From contig MPUH01001153.1 of the NCBI GenBank assembly GCA_001970955.1, forward strand, positions 1 through 22,740: DNA of 22,740 nucleotides, in the 5' to 3' direction. Origin of the DNA: Stentor coeruleus. Taxonomy: Eukaryota; Ciliophora; Heterotrichea; Heterotrichida; Stentoridae. Each line of letters starts with the position of its first letter. Within the stretch, counting starts at the first letter, position 1. The position numbers and the translations under genes are program-made. Under the pieces are notes generated by a model that was not told the origin of the DNA, ran no database searches, and was given only the letters and a program-made list of their open reading frames with translations. Shown piece by piece: positions 9,013 to 18,129 of this stretch.

Positions 9013-10452
9013 TTAGGTATCGGCGATTTGATTATTAATTTCTGGACTATAAGCTATAATGAAGTTCGTATAAGGTACGATATTTAACTGGAACTTATCA
9101 GTGTAGAAAAGTATTTTCAGGTACTGCTCAAGATCTTTATCGAATTCGAAACCAAAACTTTTGCAAACCTTTGTAAACTGATAAAAAGTTATCATCTCGC
9201 TTTTCTCTTTGTCAATAATTTGACATTTATTCAAAAAATCATCCCAAAATCCTTCTAATGAGAATTTTATATAATCATCAAAGTTTATTTCTTGATTATC
9301 AGATAATATTTTCCATTCACCCATCATATGAAGTAATTTGCTTTCAAATACTTTTTTATCTATTTGATTTGAATTGAATAATACAAATTTCGTAATGGTT
9401 TCAGTTGATGCTTTATCAAGATTTATTGGAGAACTCGATAATATATTGAATATTTCTTCATATTCTAAAGTCTCACTTGAAAACAATTCAGCAAAGTTTT
9501 TAAAGGTCATTCTTTGTATTTGCAAACGATGATACAAATGTTCTAATGAAAATTTAAGATCTTTGTATTGAGGGAAAGTGGGTGGTTTACATCTTAATAA
9601 TGCTTTTTCAAACCCTCTCTGATCAATTTTCTTATCTTTAGCAATAAAATCAAAAAACTTTTCTATTTCCTCTTTACTATTATCCACCCCCAACCTTCTC
9701 ATCCCCGCTACAAATTCCTCAACACCAATCAAATCACAGCATTCCTCATCAATAATCTCCCACATCCCTTCATAATCCATCTTTTTAGCACATGAGTTTT
9801 CAAACATTTTCCTAAAAATCTCAATCAAAAACATGTTTCCCTTCTTTTCCCACATAATCCTATCTCTTTTCCCATAATACTGCCTTTCATTTTTTCTATT
9901 CGATAGTTTATTACCCCTATTTTCATTATCCCCAACATTTCCATGTCCTGTATGAGCCAGCATAAGCTGATCTTTGAGTTTTTTTATTTTCGCGCACTGC
10001 TGAACATATTTTTCATATATTTTCTTGTATTCAGGTGGAGGTTTTCCTATAAGTTGATTAATTATATCTTTATTTCTATCGTTTTCATCTTTTAATACCT
10101 TGTTTTCGTATTCAAGCTCAGTAATTTTTATATAAAGTTTCTGCTTATCAGGTTCAGAAATGTATGCGAAACGATTTCTTAGACTTGAAGGACTTGGTAA
10201 AGTATTGTTATGCTTTTTTTCTAGACGGGTCAATTTACCTTTAAGCTGTTTATTTTCTTCAGATGTTGTATTGAGCTTAGTTTTCAGAGCAAAAATCTGC
10301 TGGAAAAGCTCTTCTTTACTGAAGAAGTTTATACTGTGGACGGGGCTTAGACGGTCTTTAAGGATCATGTCGTTTTTTACTGACCCTGCGCTTTTGAGCT
10401 TTTTGCATTGTGGAGGGGAAGCGTATACTGTGTATGGTCTCAATTTCTCCAT
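9013..10452 (-). CDS. Coiled-coil protein with degenerate EF-hands (paralog of the 15022 gene)
   Basis: A 479-residue protein when started at the ATG at 10452. The open frame extends 22 codons further upstream to a Met at 10518, but that extension reads as A/T-rich leader. Residues 45-82 and 101-165 form coiled coils. Residues 210-479 form a helical domain with degenerate EF-hand loops, for example DEECCDLIGVEE (235-246) and DKEKSEMITFYQ (414-425), which keep D1 and Ile8 but lack most other Ca-binding ligands. The C-terminal block LFYTDKFQLNIVPYTNFIIA (448-467) recurs in the gene at 15022 (LFYSHNMELNIVPYRQFFQA, 501-520), and the N-terminal coiled coils match as well, so the two are diverged paralogs. 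Calcium binding is doubtful; a structural role is likely but not shown. The stop is TAA. Confidence 0.83.
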   Translation of the reverse strand: MEKLRPYTVYASPPQCKKLKSAGSVKNDMILKDRLSPVHSINFFSKEELFQQIFALKTKLNTTSEENKQLKGKLTRLEKKHNNTLPSPSSLRNRFAYISEPDKQKLYIKITELEYENKVLKDENDRNKDIINQLIGKPPPEYKKIYEKYVQQCAKIKKLKDQLMLAHTGHGNVGDNENRGNKLSNRKNERQYYGKRDRIMWEKKGNMFLIEIFRKMFENSCAKKMDYEGMWEIIDEECCDLIGVEEFVAGMRRLGVDNSKEEIEKFFDFIAKDKKIDQRGFEKALLRCKPPTFPQYKDLKFSLEHLYHRLQIQRMTFKNFAELFSSETLEYEEIFNILSSSPINLDKASTETITKFVLFNSNQIDKKVFESKLLHMMGEWKILSDNQEINFDDYIKFSLEGFWDDFLNKCQIIDKEKSEMITFYQFTKVCKSFGFEFDKDLEQYLKILFYTDKFQLNIVPYTNFIIAYSPEINNQIADT

Positions 10453-11216
10453 TATTACTAATACAAAATAATGCCTAGGAATTTTGTATTTAAAAATGCT
10501 TAGAAATAAACTTATCATCTCGAATTAGGGTAATTAAAAGGATTGAATTTTAATTAAATAAGTCCTAAGATCAAAAGTATAATTGGATTTTAATTGGCAT
10601 TTTATAATATGCAACATAAAGAAAATAAGTTAACCTTTTTATAAGACAATATCATTTTATGTATTCTGGAATTAGATTTTATGTTTTTAGTACTAAAAAG
10701 TTGATTAATAGCTAGTCTTTCTATATTTCATTTAGAATTTCATATTAATGCATAAATATATTAATAGATTTACCACTTAAAGATTTAACTATTAAGCAAT
10801 ACCTTCGTGAAAATAATATACAATTATTCCTATAATAAAGTCCTTATTTGACTTTCTTAACCATAAAATCAATCTTTATACTTAAATAAAAAATATACCT
10901 TGTTTATCTCTCCCATAAAAATTAAAGAATATTTCTTAATCCAAACTAAAAACAATTCATTCATAACATTTACATAATTTACATATCTTAAATAAGCCAC
11001 TTATTATCTCAAAAAAAAAAACATCATAAGAATTAAAAATCTCACAATCCATTCTAATAAAAACTTAAACCCACAATTTCTAAAACATTTCTTCATCCTA
11101 CAACAACTCACAAAACTTTAACTTCAAAAACTAAACTTTCCTAATACCTTTTCATAATCCTTCAATAATCCTAAAACTAAATATCATTATAATTAAAAAA
11201 ATTAACTTTATATAGC
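10453..11216. promoter_or_regulatory. Divergent promoter region with a 184-nt G-free tract
   Basis: This spacer separates the head-to-head EF-hand gene (-) and small orphan (+). The left part is mixed to G-rich on the + strand. The right part is extreme: 10981-11216 has 50 C and 3 G, and 11031-11214 has no G at all while holding 40 C. The tract ends two bases before the ATG at 11217. A 10-A run lies at 11011-11020. No gene is seen. Confidence 0.5.
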
Positions 11217-11678
11217 ATGGCATTTATCCCAACCCGCTACGATGTTCCTTTCTTAAAATCCTTACATATTCTCCAACATGCTAAAAACCGTCGTTCATCT
11301 CTAAATTCATCGCTCTTTGAAAACACGACAAAGATCATAATTCCAGCCTCTAAGCAAAGACTGATCCCAATCCACAACCGAACTCTTTCTCCTCATAAAT
11401 CCCCTGATAATTATCGTACAACAAGGTTAAGATTGCCATCAAGTCGTGTACTTTTCAGGACAATCCGCAGTAGGCAAACTGAAAATATCAAGGTTTTAGA
11501 TGATTCATTTGGTCTTAGAGCTTTTTCTTTATCTTCAAGCAATGAAAAAACTGTATCTAAACGGCCAATCTACTCATCAATCTCAGATAAAAAACCAAGC
11601 AAAACTTCTAATTTACCTATAGAGCAGCCAAAACATAAAGAGATTATTGAAATCAATCTTAGCCCGTGGCAGGGATAA
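11217..11678 (+). CDS. Small basic Ser/Arg-rich hypothetical protein
   Basis: A 153-residue frame with no recognised family. The product is basic and low in complexity, rich in Ser, Arg, Lys, Pro and Thr, without membrane segments or cysteines, and probably disordered. The central part (about 50-85) is Arg-rich with HNRTLSPHKSP and RTIRSRQ, resembling a nucleic-acid-binding or heavily phosphorylated tail. It ends in the short segment EINLSPWQG, whose hydrophobic/Trp pattern looks like a docking motif. The base composition is clearly less AT-rich than the flanks, the 5' flank has the strongest C-over-G bias in the window, and it stops at TAA. These features make it a probable gene. Function unknown. 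Confidence 0.65.
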   Translation: MAFIPTRYDVPFLKSLHILQHAKNRRSSLNSSLFENTTKIIIPASKQRLIPIHNRTLSPHKSPDNYRTTRLRLPSSRVLFRTIRSRQTENIKVLDDSFGLRAFSLSSSNEKTVSKRPIYSSISDKKPSKTSNLPIEQPKHKEIIEINLSPWQG

Positions 11679-13113
11679 TTTGCTAATATAAAATCTCTTT
11701 GTTTTCTTGTAAAAAAGATATTTTATGTATAATTTATTGATGTTGTATATTGAAATCCTTTAAACTTTGTAGAAATTTTTATGTTTAGGTTTTTATATAA
11801 GATTTTTTTATGTTTATATAGTTGTGGAATAAATTTTATACTAGGTTCTAATAAATATGCATAATTTTTTAATCTGAGAAGTGGAAATCAAAACAGTTTT
11901 ATGAATAAATTAAGAAAAGTCGAGGGAAATTTCTTGAAAGATTTCCTTTAATGGCCAAAGAGATTTTTTTAAGTGTAATTGTGCCAAGCCTTTTGAAAGA
12001 TACACATCCAATCTTACCCTACAACACCAATTCATCACAAGATTAAAGGTAAAATCTTTATAACACCCCTAGAAGAAGTTGTGCTTTATCAAGATAAATT
12101 CAAACTCAAAAGCTCATAAATGATATACAATTAGTATAAGAGATAATATAAGATAAAACTTAAGATCTAAAAAAATCAGTTTGTTAGGGTTAATTGATTT
12201 CCATCAAACAAAAAAATCCTTATCTATATCTAGATAGCTAAGCTTGATATGTAATTATAGAAATAAACTTAGAGTTTCCTAGAAAGAAAAACTTATCTAT
12301 AAATAGTCTTAGATATACTAGGTATAACAGGATTAATTTCTAAGTCGATTACTCATTCACCTTTACCCAAGACTGTTAGTAAAAAAGCTAGACACAATCT
12401 TATTTAGATGTTTTTTTGTAGAAGTTTTTAAAGTATGATATTGTGAGCTTTTCATAGGAATGAAGGTGATTTGGTAGATGTTGACGAATAATTTAATTTT
12501 TGATAGACAGTATGAATTGTGGATGGTCGATTCTTTTTAAATGTTTTATGAGCATTTAAGAGAGGTTGTATATGAAAATAAGGTTTTAGATATGATTAGT
12601 TTTTATATAATAAAAATACTAAAAAGTATCTTTTGTGTTTTTTAGGGTGTTACTTACTTCATCCTTATAATCACAAAACATCCAATTCTATTTTATATGT
12701 GATAAGCATATATAAATTTGCATAATAAACTAGAAAATAATTAATCTTATTTTAAAAACGAATTAGACAATATAGTAAAAATTTGGAATTTGTTGGAAAA
12801 AGGACAAGAAATAAACCCAGGCTATTATTACAAGAATATCAAGAAAACTGTTCCACTTACATATATATACCCATTAATCAAACTATAACTGAAGGGAGCC
12901 TAGTTAGTATCCATTTGTAGTTATAATTAATAAATATTCAGGTAAAGTTAGAAATACTAAGTTATAAGTTTAACTCTATAATTTTTAAATAACCTAAAAA
13001 ACATGTGTTTAAATTAGAAACTCTTAATGTATTTAATTCTTTTTAAAATAAATTCTTAGCTTGCAAGATACATAAATAGGAATATAGATTAGCATATCTT
13101 TTATAAAAATTTT
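11679..13113. other. Long gene-free stretch with scattered coding relics
   Basis: No intact gene is seen in 1.4 kb. It contains a frame-broken stretch at 11882-12122 described separately, a 47-codon open stretch without ATG at 12745-12885, and a single TGTTAGGG octamer (12182-12189). Unlike other spacers, the part just before the next gene has no strand bias: 12961-13113 has 13 G and 14 C. Confidence 0.5.
11882..12122 (+). pseudogene. Possible relic of a C2H2-type zinc-finger coding region
   Basis: Three frames in succession look coding and are broken by stops. The clearest, 11938-12060 (41 codons between TGA and TAA), reads FFKCNCAKPFERYTSN followed by LTLQHQF. That resembles a Kruppel-type finger and its linker, with one residue lost between the two cysteines. 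The frame before it (11882 onward) reads IKKSRGKFLERFPLMAK after a TAA, and the frame after it ends in DKFKLKSS. The pattern suggests a decayed gene fragment, but the stretch is short and chance is a serious alternative. Confidence 0.25.
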
Positions 13114-13953
13114 ATGGAAAATACAAAGCCTAAAAGTGAGGAACCTAAGGTAGAAAACATTGATATTAATACCAGATTATCAATGATTGAAAATCATGTC
13201 GAGTACACTTACAAAGAAATAATAAAAATCAATCAAACATTAAATTTAGTTGGCAAAAAAGTCTTTAATGAGGGAGATTCATCAAATGCCAAATTATCAA
13301 GATCTCTAGATACTTTAGTATCTGAGTTAAATCTTTATAAATTAGAAATGTCAAATTACAATAAAGAAATTGAACAAAAAACAAGTGCTTATAATAAAGA
13401 AATCGAAACTTTAATAAAAAGTAGCACTAAGTCTAATGAACTAAAAGAGAAAAAAAACAAAGAAATTCAAGATAAACTTTTTGAAAAAATAAACCAAATA
13501 TCTCAAAAGCAAGAAAATTACGAAAATAAGTCAAAAACTTTCCAAATGAAAACAGAGTCGAATGCCGAGTATCTTCGCCAAATCTTTCAAGATATAAGCT
13601 CAAATAATGAGAAATGGCAAAGGGAATCAGAAGAAAGAACAGAAAAAATGCTTGAAAAATTTGGCGCGAAAACAGAGAAAAAAACAGAAAAGATCTTTAA
13701 AAATTTTGGCATGAAAATAGAAGAAATTATTAGTGAACTAGGCCATAAAATTGAAAAGAAACTTGAAAACAAAATTGAGGGAATGATAGATGAGCTGGTT
13801 GATAAAACGAATAACCGTTTTAATGGGCTTGAAAAAAAAATAGAAAGAATGAGTATTGAAATTAATCAAGTGAATATAAAGGTAACAAGACTTGATGCAG
13901 AAATTAGACATATGTATTCATCCTCAGATTTAGGATTATTTGACAGTAAATAG
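13114..13953 (+). CDS. Orphan coiled-coil protein
   Basis: A 279-residue, highly charged Lys/Glu/Asn-rich protein predicted to be helical coiled coil over most of its length, especially residues 60-145 and 165-265. Internal repetition is visible: YNKEIE occurs at 82-87 and 93-98, and a unit with the pattern EK-x4-FG-x-K occurs at 181 and near 196, followed by heptad-like segments (HKIEKKLENKIEGMIDEL, 211-228). There is no signal peptide or membrane segment. The ends are cleanly defined: ATG after an A/T leader, stop TAG. It resembles generic coiled-coil proteins and cannot be assigned to a family. Unlike most neighbours it has no C-rich 5' flank or G-rich 3' flank, so it may have a different history or promoter type. 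Confidence 0.7.
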   Translation: MENTKPKSEEPKVENIDINTRLSMIENHVEYTYKEIIKINQTLNLVGKKVFNEGDSSNAKLSRSLDTLVSELNLYKLEMSNYNKEIEQKTSAYNKEIETLIKSSTKSNELKEKKNKEIQDKLFEKINQISQKQENYENKSKTFQMKTESNAEYLRQIFQDISSNNEKWQRESEERTEKMLEKFGAKTEKKTEKIFKNFGMKIEEIISELGHKIEKKLENKIEGMIDELVDKTNNRFNGLEKKIERMSIEINQVNIKVTRLDAEIRHMYSSSDLGLFDSK

Positions 13954-15021
13954 AAGTAATAGATTTTAAAAATTCTTATGGCATTTACTTTAATGCCACC
14001 AACAATTTTATAAATAATATAAAAATTCATACTTTAAACTATTTAATATAAAGAAAAAGTAATTCTGAATCCATCGAAATTTTAATTTATATTGTTTGTT
14101 TTATAAAAGAAATTATCTACAAATAATTATTATTTCAATTAAACTTAATGATTATTGTATAAATTATTTTTAAGATATTAACTCTGGTAAGATTAATCGA
14201 TGTGTGCTAAAATTATTATATTATTTTCATATCAAGATGCTGTTTTATTACTTATAATATCATTGTTCTTATATAATAATACATATATTATAATAGCATT
14301 TATAGCAAAAGCTTCTAAATGGAAGCTCTTTGAAATAGCTAGGCATTAAAAAAAATACAGGCTTAAATATATTACAAAATAATGAGATTTGCAAAGAGTA
14401 AAAAGCATATTTTGAAAGAAAAGTGGTAAAGAATCAAAATAATTTTGTGTAGTACCAAACATTATAAATAAATATTAAGATTTAGTAAGTATAATTTTAT
14501 TGGGGCTTATGCTAAAAAAATATTCTTAAAAGGACTTACAACTTGGTAGATGTGCACTAAAAGAGGATGATTATGTGCTTTTTGTTTTTGCTATTTTTTC
14601 TATTCTTTTTTCTGTAGAGTAGAAAACTCTTGCTAAAATATAACAAAAATATTCCTGAATATTATATTCAAATTCCAATAAACTAATTCACTTCTTCAAT
14701 ACAGTAAAACCTAAGAAAAAGTTAAAATCAATTCCAAAACTTACACCACTTTAAAGAAATAAAATTCCCACACAATTTTCTACGGTTCCAAAAAAGCAAT
14801 CCAAATTACAAAGATCATACTTACTTATATTTAGCCACATAATAAAAATACAAATTTACAATATAAAATGATAATAGCAACTTAATAATCCCTAACTAAT
14901 TTTAAAAACTCAAAAATCAAATCATAATTTTTAAATCTCTCTTTCATACCATTATCTCTCCCATCTAAATCCTAAACCCAACTTTGTATTTTCATGATTT
15001 TTTATAATACTAAAATAAATA
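13954..15021. other. Gene-free stretch, later part is the C-rich 5' flank of the next gene
   Basis: No gene is recognised. The first 600 nt are A/T-rich with no strand bias and hold two small perfect hairpins: TGGCATT/AATGCCA (13979-13998) and AGCTTC/GAAGCT near 14310. Short open stretches broken by stops occur at 14300-14560 but match nothing I know. From about 14640 to 15021 the + strand becomes C-rich and G-poor, the usual signature ahead of a + gene. Confidence 0.5.
13979..13998. repeat. Short inverted repeat after the coiled-coil gene
   Basis: A perfect 7-bp stem, TGGCATT and AATGCCA, encloses a 6-nt loop 26 nt past the stop codon at 13953. In RNA it would form a hairpin in the 3' untranslated region. 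It may be chance in AT-rich DNA. Confidence 0.3.
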
Positions 15022-17100
15022 ATGTCTGGATATGAGGAAGAAAGAAAAGCATATTCAAAGTCCCCAGTAAACAAAATTTCCAAAGACCCAAATCTTATAC
15101 ATTTCGCAAGGCCTTTTACAGCAAAAAAGCTAGAAATAGACCGTAACACTACTTTCAAAAAGTATTTCGGACGAAACAACAGCGGAATTAAAGGGAAAAA
15201 ATCTGGGGCCAAAGAAAAAAGTCCGCTAGTTGCCAAATTAAAGCCTAGTAGGATTACTATAGACAAAGAGCGTTTGTATATCGAAAATATGGAATTAAAA
15301 CTAAAAAATAATGAATTAACTGAAACACTTGTGAAGTATAAAGCGAGGATACTTAAATTAGAAAGGGAAAAACAAAAAAAGTCAGAAATTACACTTGGGG
15401 ATAATTTTGATAAAACTCCAGATATAAAAGTTTCAAATTTACTTAAAATTATAGATGATAATCATAGGGAAATACAGAAACTTAAAGATAAACTTAAAAG
15501 TGGGAAAAATCTGAGGATTAAAACGGAAAAGAATTTTTATATGAAAGAGGATTTAGAAAAACAACATCATGAAATAGAATGCTTGAAGACGGAAATCATA
15601 GAAAAAAGCAAAAAGTATAAATCCGATCTTGAAAGCATGAAAAAAGAACACGACGACGAAAAAAGAAAAAATTTCAGAATCCAAGATAAACTAAACAAAG
15701 CTAACGACCTAATCGAGAACCTATACAAAGAGCTAAAATCCATAAGAACCAAAAAACCTTCAAAATTCGCCCCACCAAAATGCTTAACAACTCTAAAAGA
15801 CCTGGCAAAATCCTTAAGCAAATCCATATCTGAATTTTTAAAAACAATCGATCAATCCAACAGTAAAAAAATTGACACATCACAATTCCTTTACAATCTA
15901 AAATGTTATGATAACTCAATTACAAATAAAGATATCGACCTTATTATAAACTGTATAAAAGCAGAAGATCCATCTAAAATATCAATAAAAAAGCTCATTA
16001 ATTATTTCAATACTTTTGATTTTACTTTAGAAGCATATCCAAATATTAGTTTAGAAATTGATAATTTACTTCAGCATTTATGTCTAAGAATGCAACTTCA
16101 TAGGGTTCCAAAAGAAAATCTTATAGAAGCATTAGTTGGTGCAGGGCCTTCAAATATTAAAAGTATTCATAGTCAGGAAATTGTTTTACTTTTTACAAAT
16201 ACACCCTTTAATTTTTCAAGAAAAGAAGCTACACAGATAGCTGAATTTTTGTTTCAAGGGAAAAAAACTATGCAATACAGAGATTTTGTTGATAAACTGT
16301 ATTTGTCTATTGACGATTGGGAAATTTTCACTACTAAAGATGAGGAGAATTTCGATGCTTATTTATTGAATTTAGTATCTACAAATGAACCATATTTACA
16401 AAGAGCATGCGAAGATAGAGATTTAGAAAATAAAGGACTTATAACTATGGAGGAGTTCCAAATGTGTTTAAATGAAAGGAAAATTGTATTACCACCAAGA
16501 GTTTTAATGTATTTACTTGTTTTATTTTATTCACATAATATGGAACTAAATATTGTCCCATATAGACAATTTTTCCAAGCTTATAATTCAACTGAAGATA
16601 ACCCTGAAGAGAAAAAAGAAGACATGTCACAGAAATACCTTGAACTTATTTCTCAATGTTTAAAATTCAAAAACAAAACAGTTAGGAATACATTTCATTG
16701 TGATAGTAATGGGAATATATTAGCTGAAGATTTTATCCAAGGATTGAAACTCTTGGAAATTGAAAACATCCCTAAAGACAATTTGGTGGAGTTATTAGAA
16801 AACCTTCAAGGAAATCCTGAAGAAAGAATTATTTGTGTTAATATAGTTGATTTAGAAAATGTTATGGAAAGTTTAGGTGTACCAATAGATCAATCAGCTG
16901 AACATACTAATAGAAGTGAAACTGAAAGTTTGGCTGAATCTCATGAAGGTCATGTTCAAAAAGTATCACTGCTTGATTCAGTACAAATTGATACTTTTGA
17001 ATTGTCAGATTTTAACCATCGGCTTTCAGAAAGTCCATCTCCCCCACCGACTACTTTAAGCAAACATCTTCATCTTTCTAATACTTTTGATAATTTCTAA
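15022..17100 (+). CDS. Large coiled-coil/EF-hand-like protein (paralog of the 9013 gene)
   Basis: A 692-residue protein. A basic N-terminus (1-80) is followed by coiled coils (about 82-120 and 138-245), then a long helical domain (255-620) with two recognisable but degenerate EF-hand loops: DLENKGLITMEE (467-478; D1, G6, I8 and E12 kept, Lys at 5) and HCDSNGNILAED (559-570; His at position 1). A Ser/Pro-rich acidic tail follows (625-692). LNIVPY (509-514) and its surroundings match the gene at 9013; over 24 aligned residues there I count 13 identities. Compared with that paralog this copy has an extra C-terminal EF-hand-like unit and tail. A structural or cortical role is plausible, not shown. 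GC skew reverses inside the gene near 15620. The stop is TAA, and the next gene starts only 115 nt downstream. Confidence 0.85.
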   Translation: MSGYEEERKAYSKSPVNKISKDPNLIHFARPFTAKKLEIDRNTTFKKYFGRNNSGIKGKKSGAKEKSPLVAKLKPSRITIDKERLYIENMELKLKNNELTETLVKYKARILKLEREKQKKSEITLGDNFDKTPDIKVSNLLKIIDDNHREIQKLKDKLKSGKNLRIKTEKNFYMKEDLEKQHHEIECLKTEIIEKSKKYKSDLESMKKEHDDEKRKNFRIQDKLNKANDLIENLYKELKSIRTKKPSKFAPPKCLTTLKDLAKSLSKSISEFLKTIDQSNSKKIDTSQFLYNLKCYDNSITNKDIDLIINCIKAEDPSKISIKKLINYFNTFDFTLEAYPNISLEIDNLLQHLCLRMQLHRVPKENLIEALVGAGPSNIKSIHSQEIVLLFTNTPFNFSRKEATQIAEFLFQGKKTMQYRDFVDKLYLSIDDWEIFTTKDEENFDAYLLNLVSTNEPYLQRACEDRDLENKGLITMEEFQMCLNERKIVLPPRVLMYLLVLFYSHNMELNIVPYRQFFQAYNSTEDNPEEKKEDMSQKYLELISQCLKFKNKTVRNTFHCDSNGNILAEDFIQGLKLLEIENIPKDNLVELLENLQGNPEERIICVNIVDLENVMESLGVPIDQSAEHTNRSETESLAESHEGHVQKVSLLDSVQIDTFELSDFNHRLSESPSPPPTTLSKHLHLSNTFDNF

Positions 17101-17215
17101 TAAACTGTATCCAGATACTTTTTATACTTTAAACTTAAACTTTATTTTTTTAGGACTAAAATTATTTCCTTTTCTGTTCAAGAGTAGTTTTGAAAATCGT
17201 ATTTTTAATATAAAT

Positions 17216-17587
17216 ATGGAAGCACCGATATGCAAAAACTGTAAAATATTTTTCGGATATCAAGATGGTCTTTGTTCAAAATGCTTTAAAGAATCAAAAA
17301 CAAAACAAGTTGTCGTTAATGAAGTTTCCAATATAATTAGTTGCATACCTAATATTGTTGAAGAAGTCAAACAAACTCCTCAAATTAGGCCAAATTCTGA
17401 CAAATGCGCGTTTTGTAACAAAAAACTTGGTCCATTAGGTTTTAAATGCAAATGTTTTAGTTGTTTTTGTACTAAACATAGACATCCTGAAGAACATCGA
17501 TGCACTTATGACCATAAAGCTGAAGGAATCAGAAAAATTTCAGAAGAAAATCCGTTAGTTCAAGCACCAAAATTCAATAAACTTTAG
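17216..17587 (+). CDS. A20/AN1 zinc-finger protein (stress-associated/ZFAND5-6 type)
   Basis: A 123-residue protein with the standard two-domain layout. The A20 finger has C6, C9, C20 and C23 with the IFFG core and LCSKC end. The AN1 finger has C64, C67, C78, C80, C85, H88, H94 and C96 with the exact family spacing and the hallmark KLGPLGFKC, HRHPEEHRC and YDHKAEG blocks. The end (ENPLVQAPKFNKL) also matches the tail of animal ZFAND5/6 and plant SAP proteins. Such proteins bind ubiquitin and take part in proteasome or stress responses. The open frame extends 43 codons upstream to 17087, overlapping the previous gene, but that leader is A/T-rich and non-conserved, and the ATG at 17216 places the A20 finger at residue 6 as in relatives. 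The stop is TAG. The 115-nt spacer to the upstream gene is the shortest in the window. Confidence 0.93.
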   Translation: MEAPICKNCKIFFGYQDGLCSKCFKESKTKQVVVNEVSNIISCIPNIVEEVKQTPQIRPNSDKCAFCNKKLGPLGFKCKCFSCFCTKHRHPEEHRCTYDHKAEGIRKISEENPLVQAPKFNKL

Positions 17588-18129
17588 ATTTAGTAGTATG
17601 TAATAATTATTTATTGAAAATTGAGATAATGATTAGAAGATTAGAAAGAAAATAGAATTGAAGTTATAAGTTATAATGAGTGTTAGATAATGTTCTGATT
17701 AGGAGTAAAAAATTGGATTGAAGAATATTTTTAAGTATTATAAGAAAAGAATATTACTAGAGTTAAAATGTTCTTTTATAAAAGGTTTATGTGAGGTTAT
17801 TGTAAGATTTTAGATTTCTGATTTGATAAGCTTATAAGTTATATATATTACAACATAAAACATAAGCTAACTATCTTAACATCTATCTAAAATCTTAACT
17901 ATCAAGCTAAAATCATTTAAATTCCTAGCACCCATATTAAATTTCTTTTAGTTCCTCATAATAAAGTATTCAAAAAAGCCCAATAAATCCACTTCATCAG
18001 ATCCAAATATAAAAATCTCATAACTAAAACTTATTACAAACTTTTACTAATCTTTCGATTATCCCAAAGTATAAATTTTATTTTTCCCTCTAATTTATAT
18101 TTACATAACAAAAATCACACTAAATCCTA
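17588..18129. other. Intergenic spacer
   Basis: No gene is seen. On the + strand 17600-17830 is G-rich (3' flank of the A20/AN1 gene), and from about 17840 it is C-rich, which fits either the 3' flank of the small - frame at 18130 or a very long 5' region of the kinase gene. Confidence 0.5.

Noticed and set aside
10453..10518. A 22-codon N-terminal extension of the EF-hand-like protein at 9013
   Set aside because: It is A/T-rich, hydrophobic and unlike the polar start of its paralog; the ATG at 10452 gives a better start. A cleaved or anchoring segment cannot be fully excluded.
12182..12189. A TGTTAGGG octamer, matching the Stentor telomere repeat unit as I recall it
   Set aside because: There is only one copy, with no tandem array and genes on both sides, so it is not a telomere and is probably chance.
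17087..17215. An upstream extension of the A20/AN1 frame overlapping the previous gene's end
   Set aside because: The sequence is A/T-rich and non-conserved, and relatives begin a few residues before the A20 finger, as the ATG at 17216 does.
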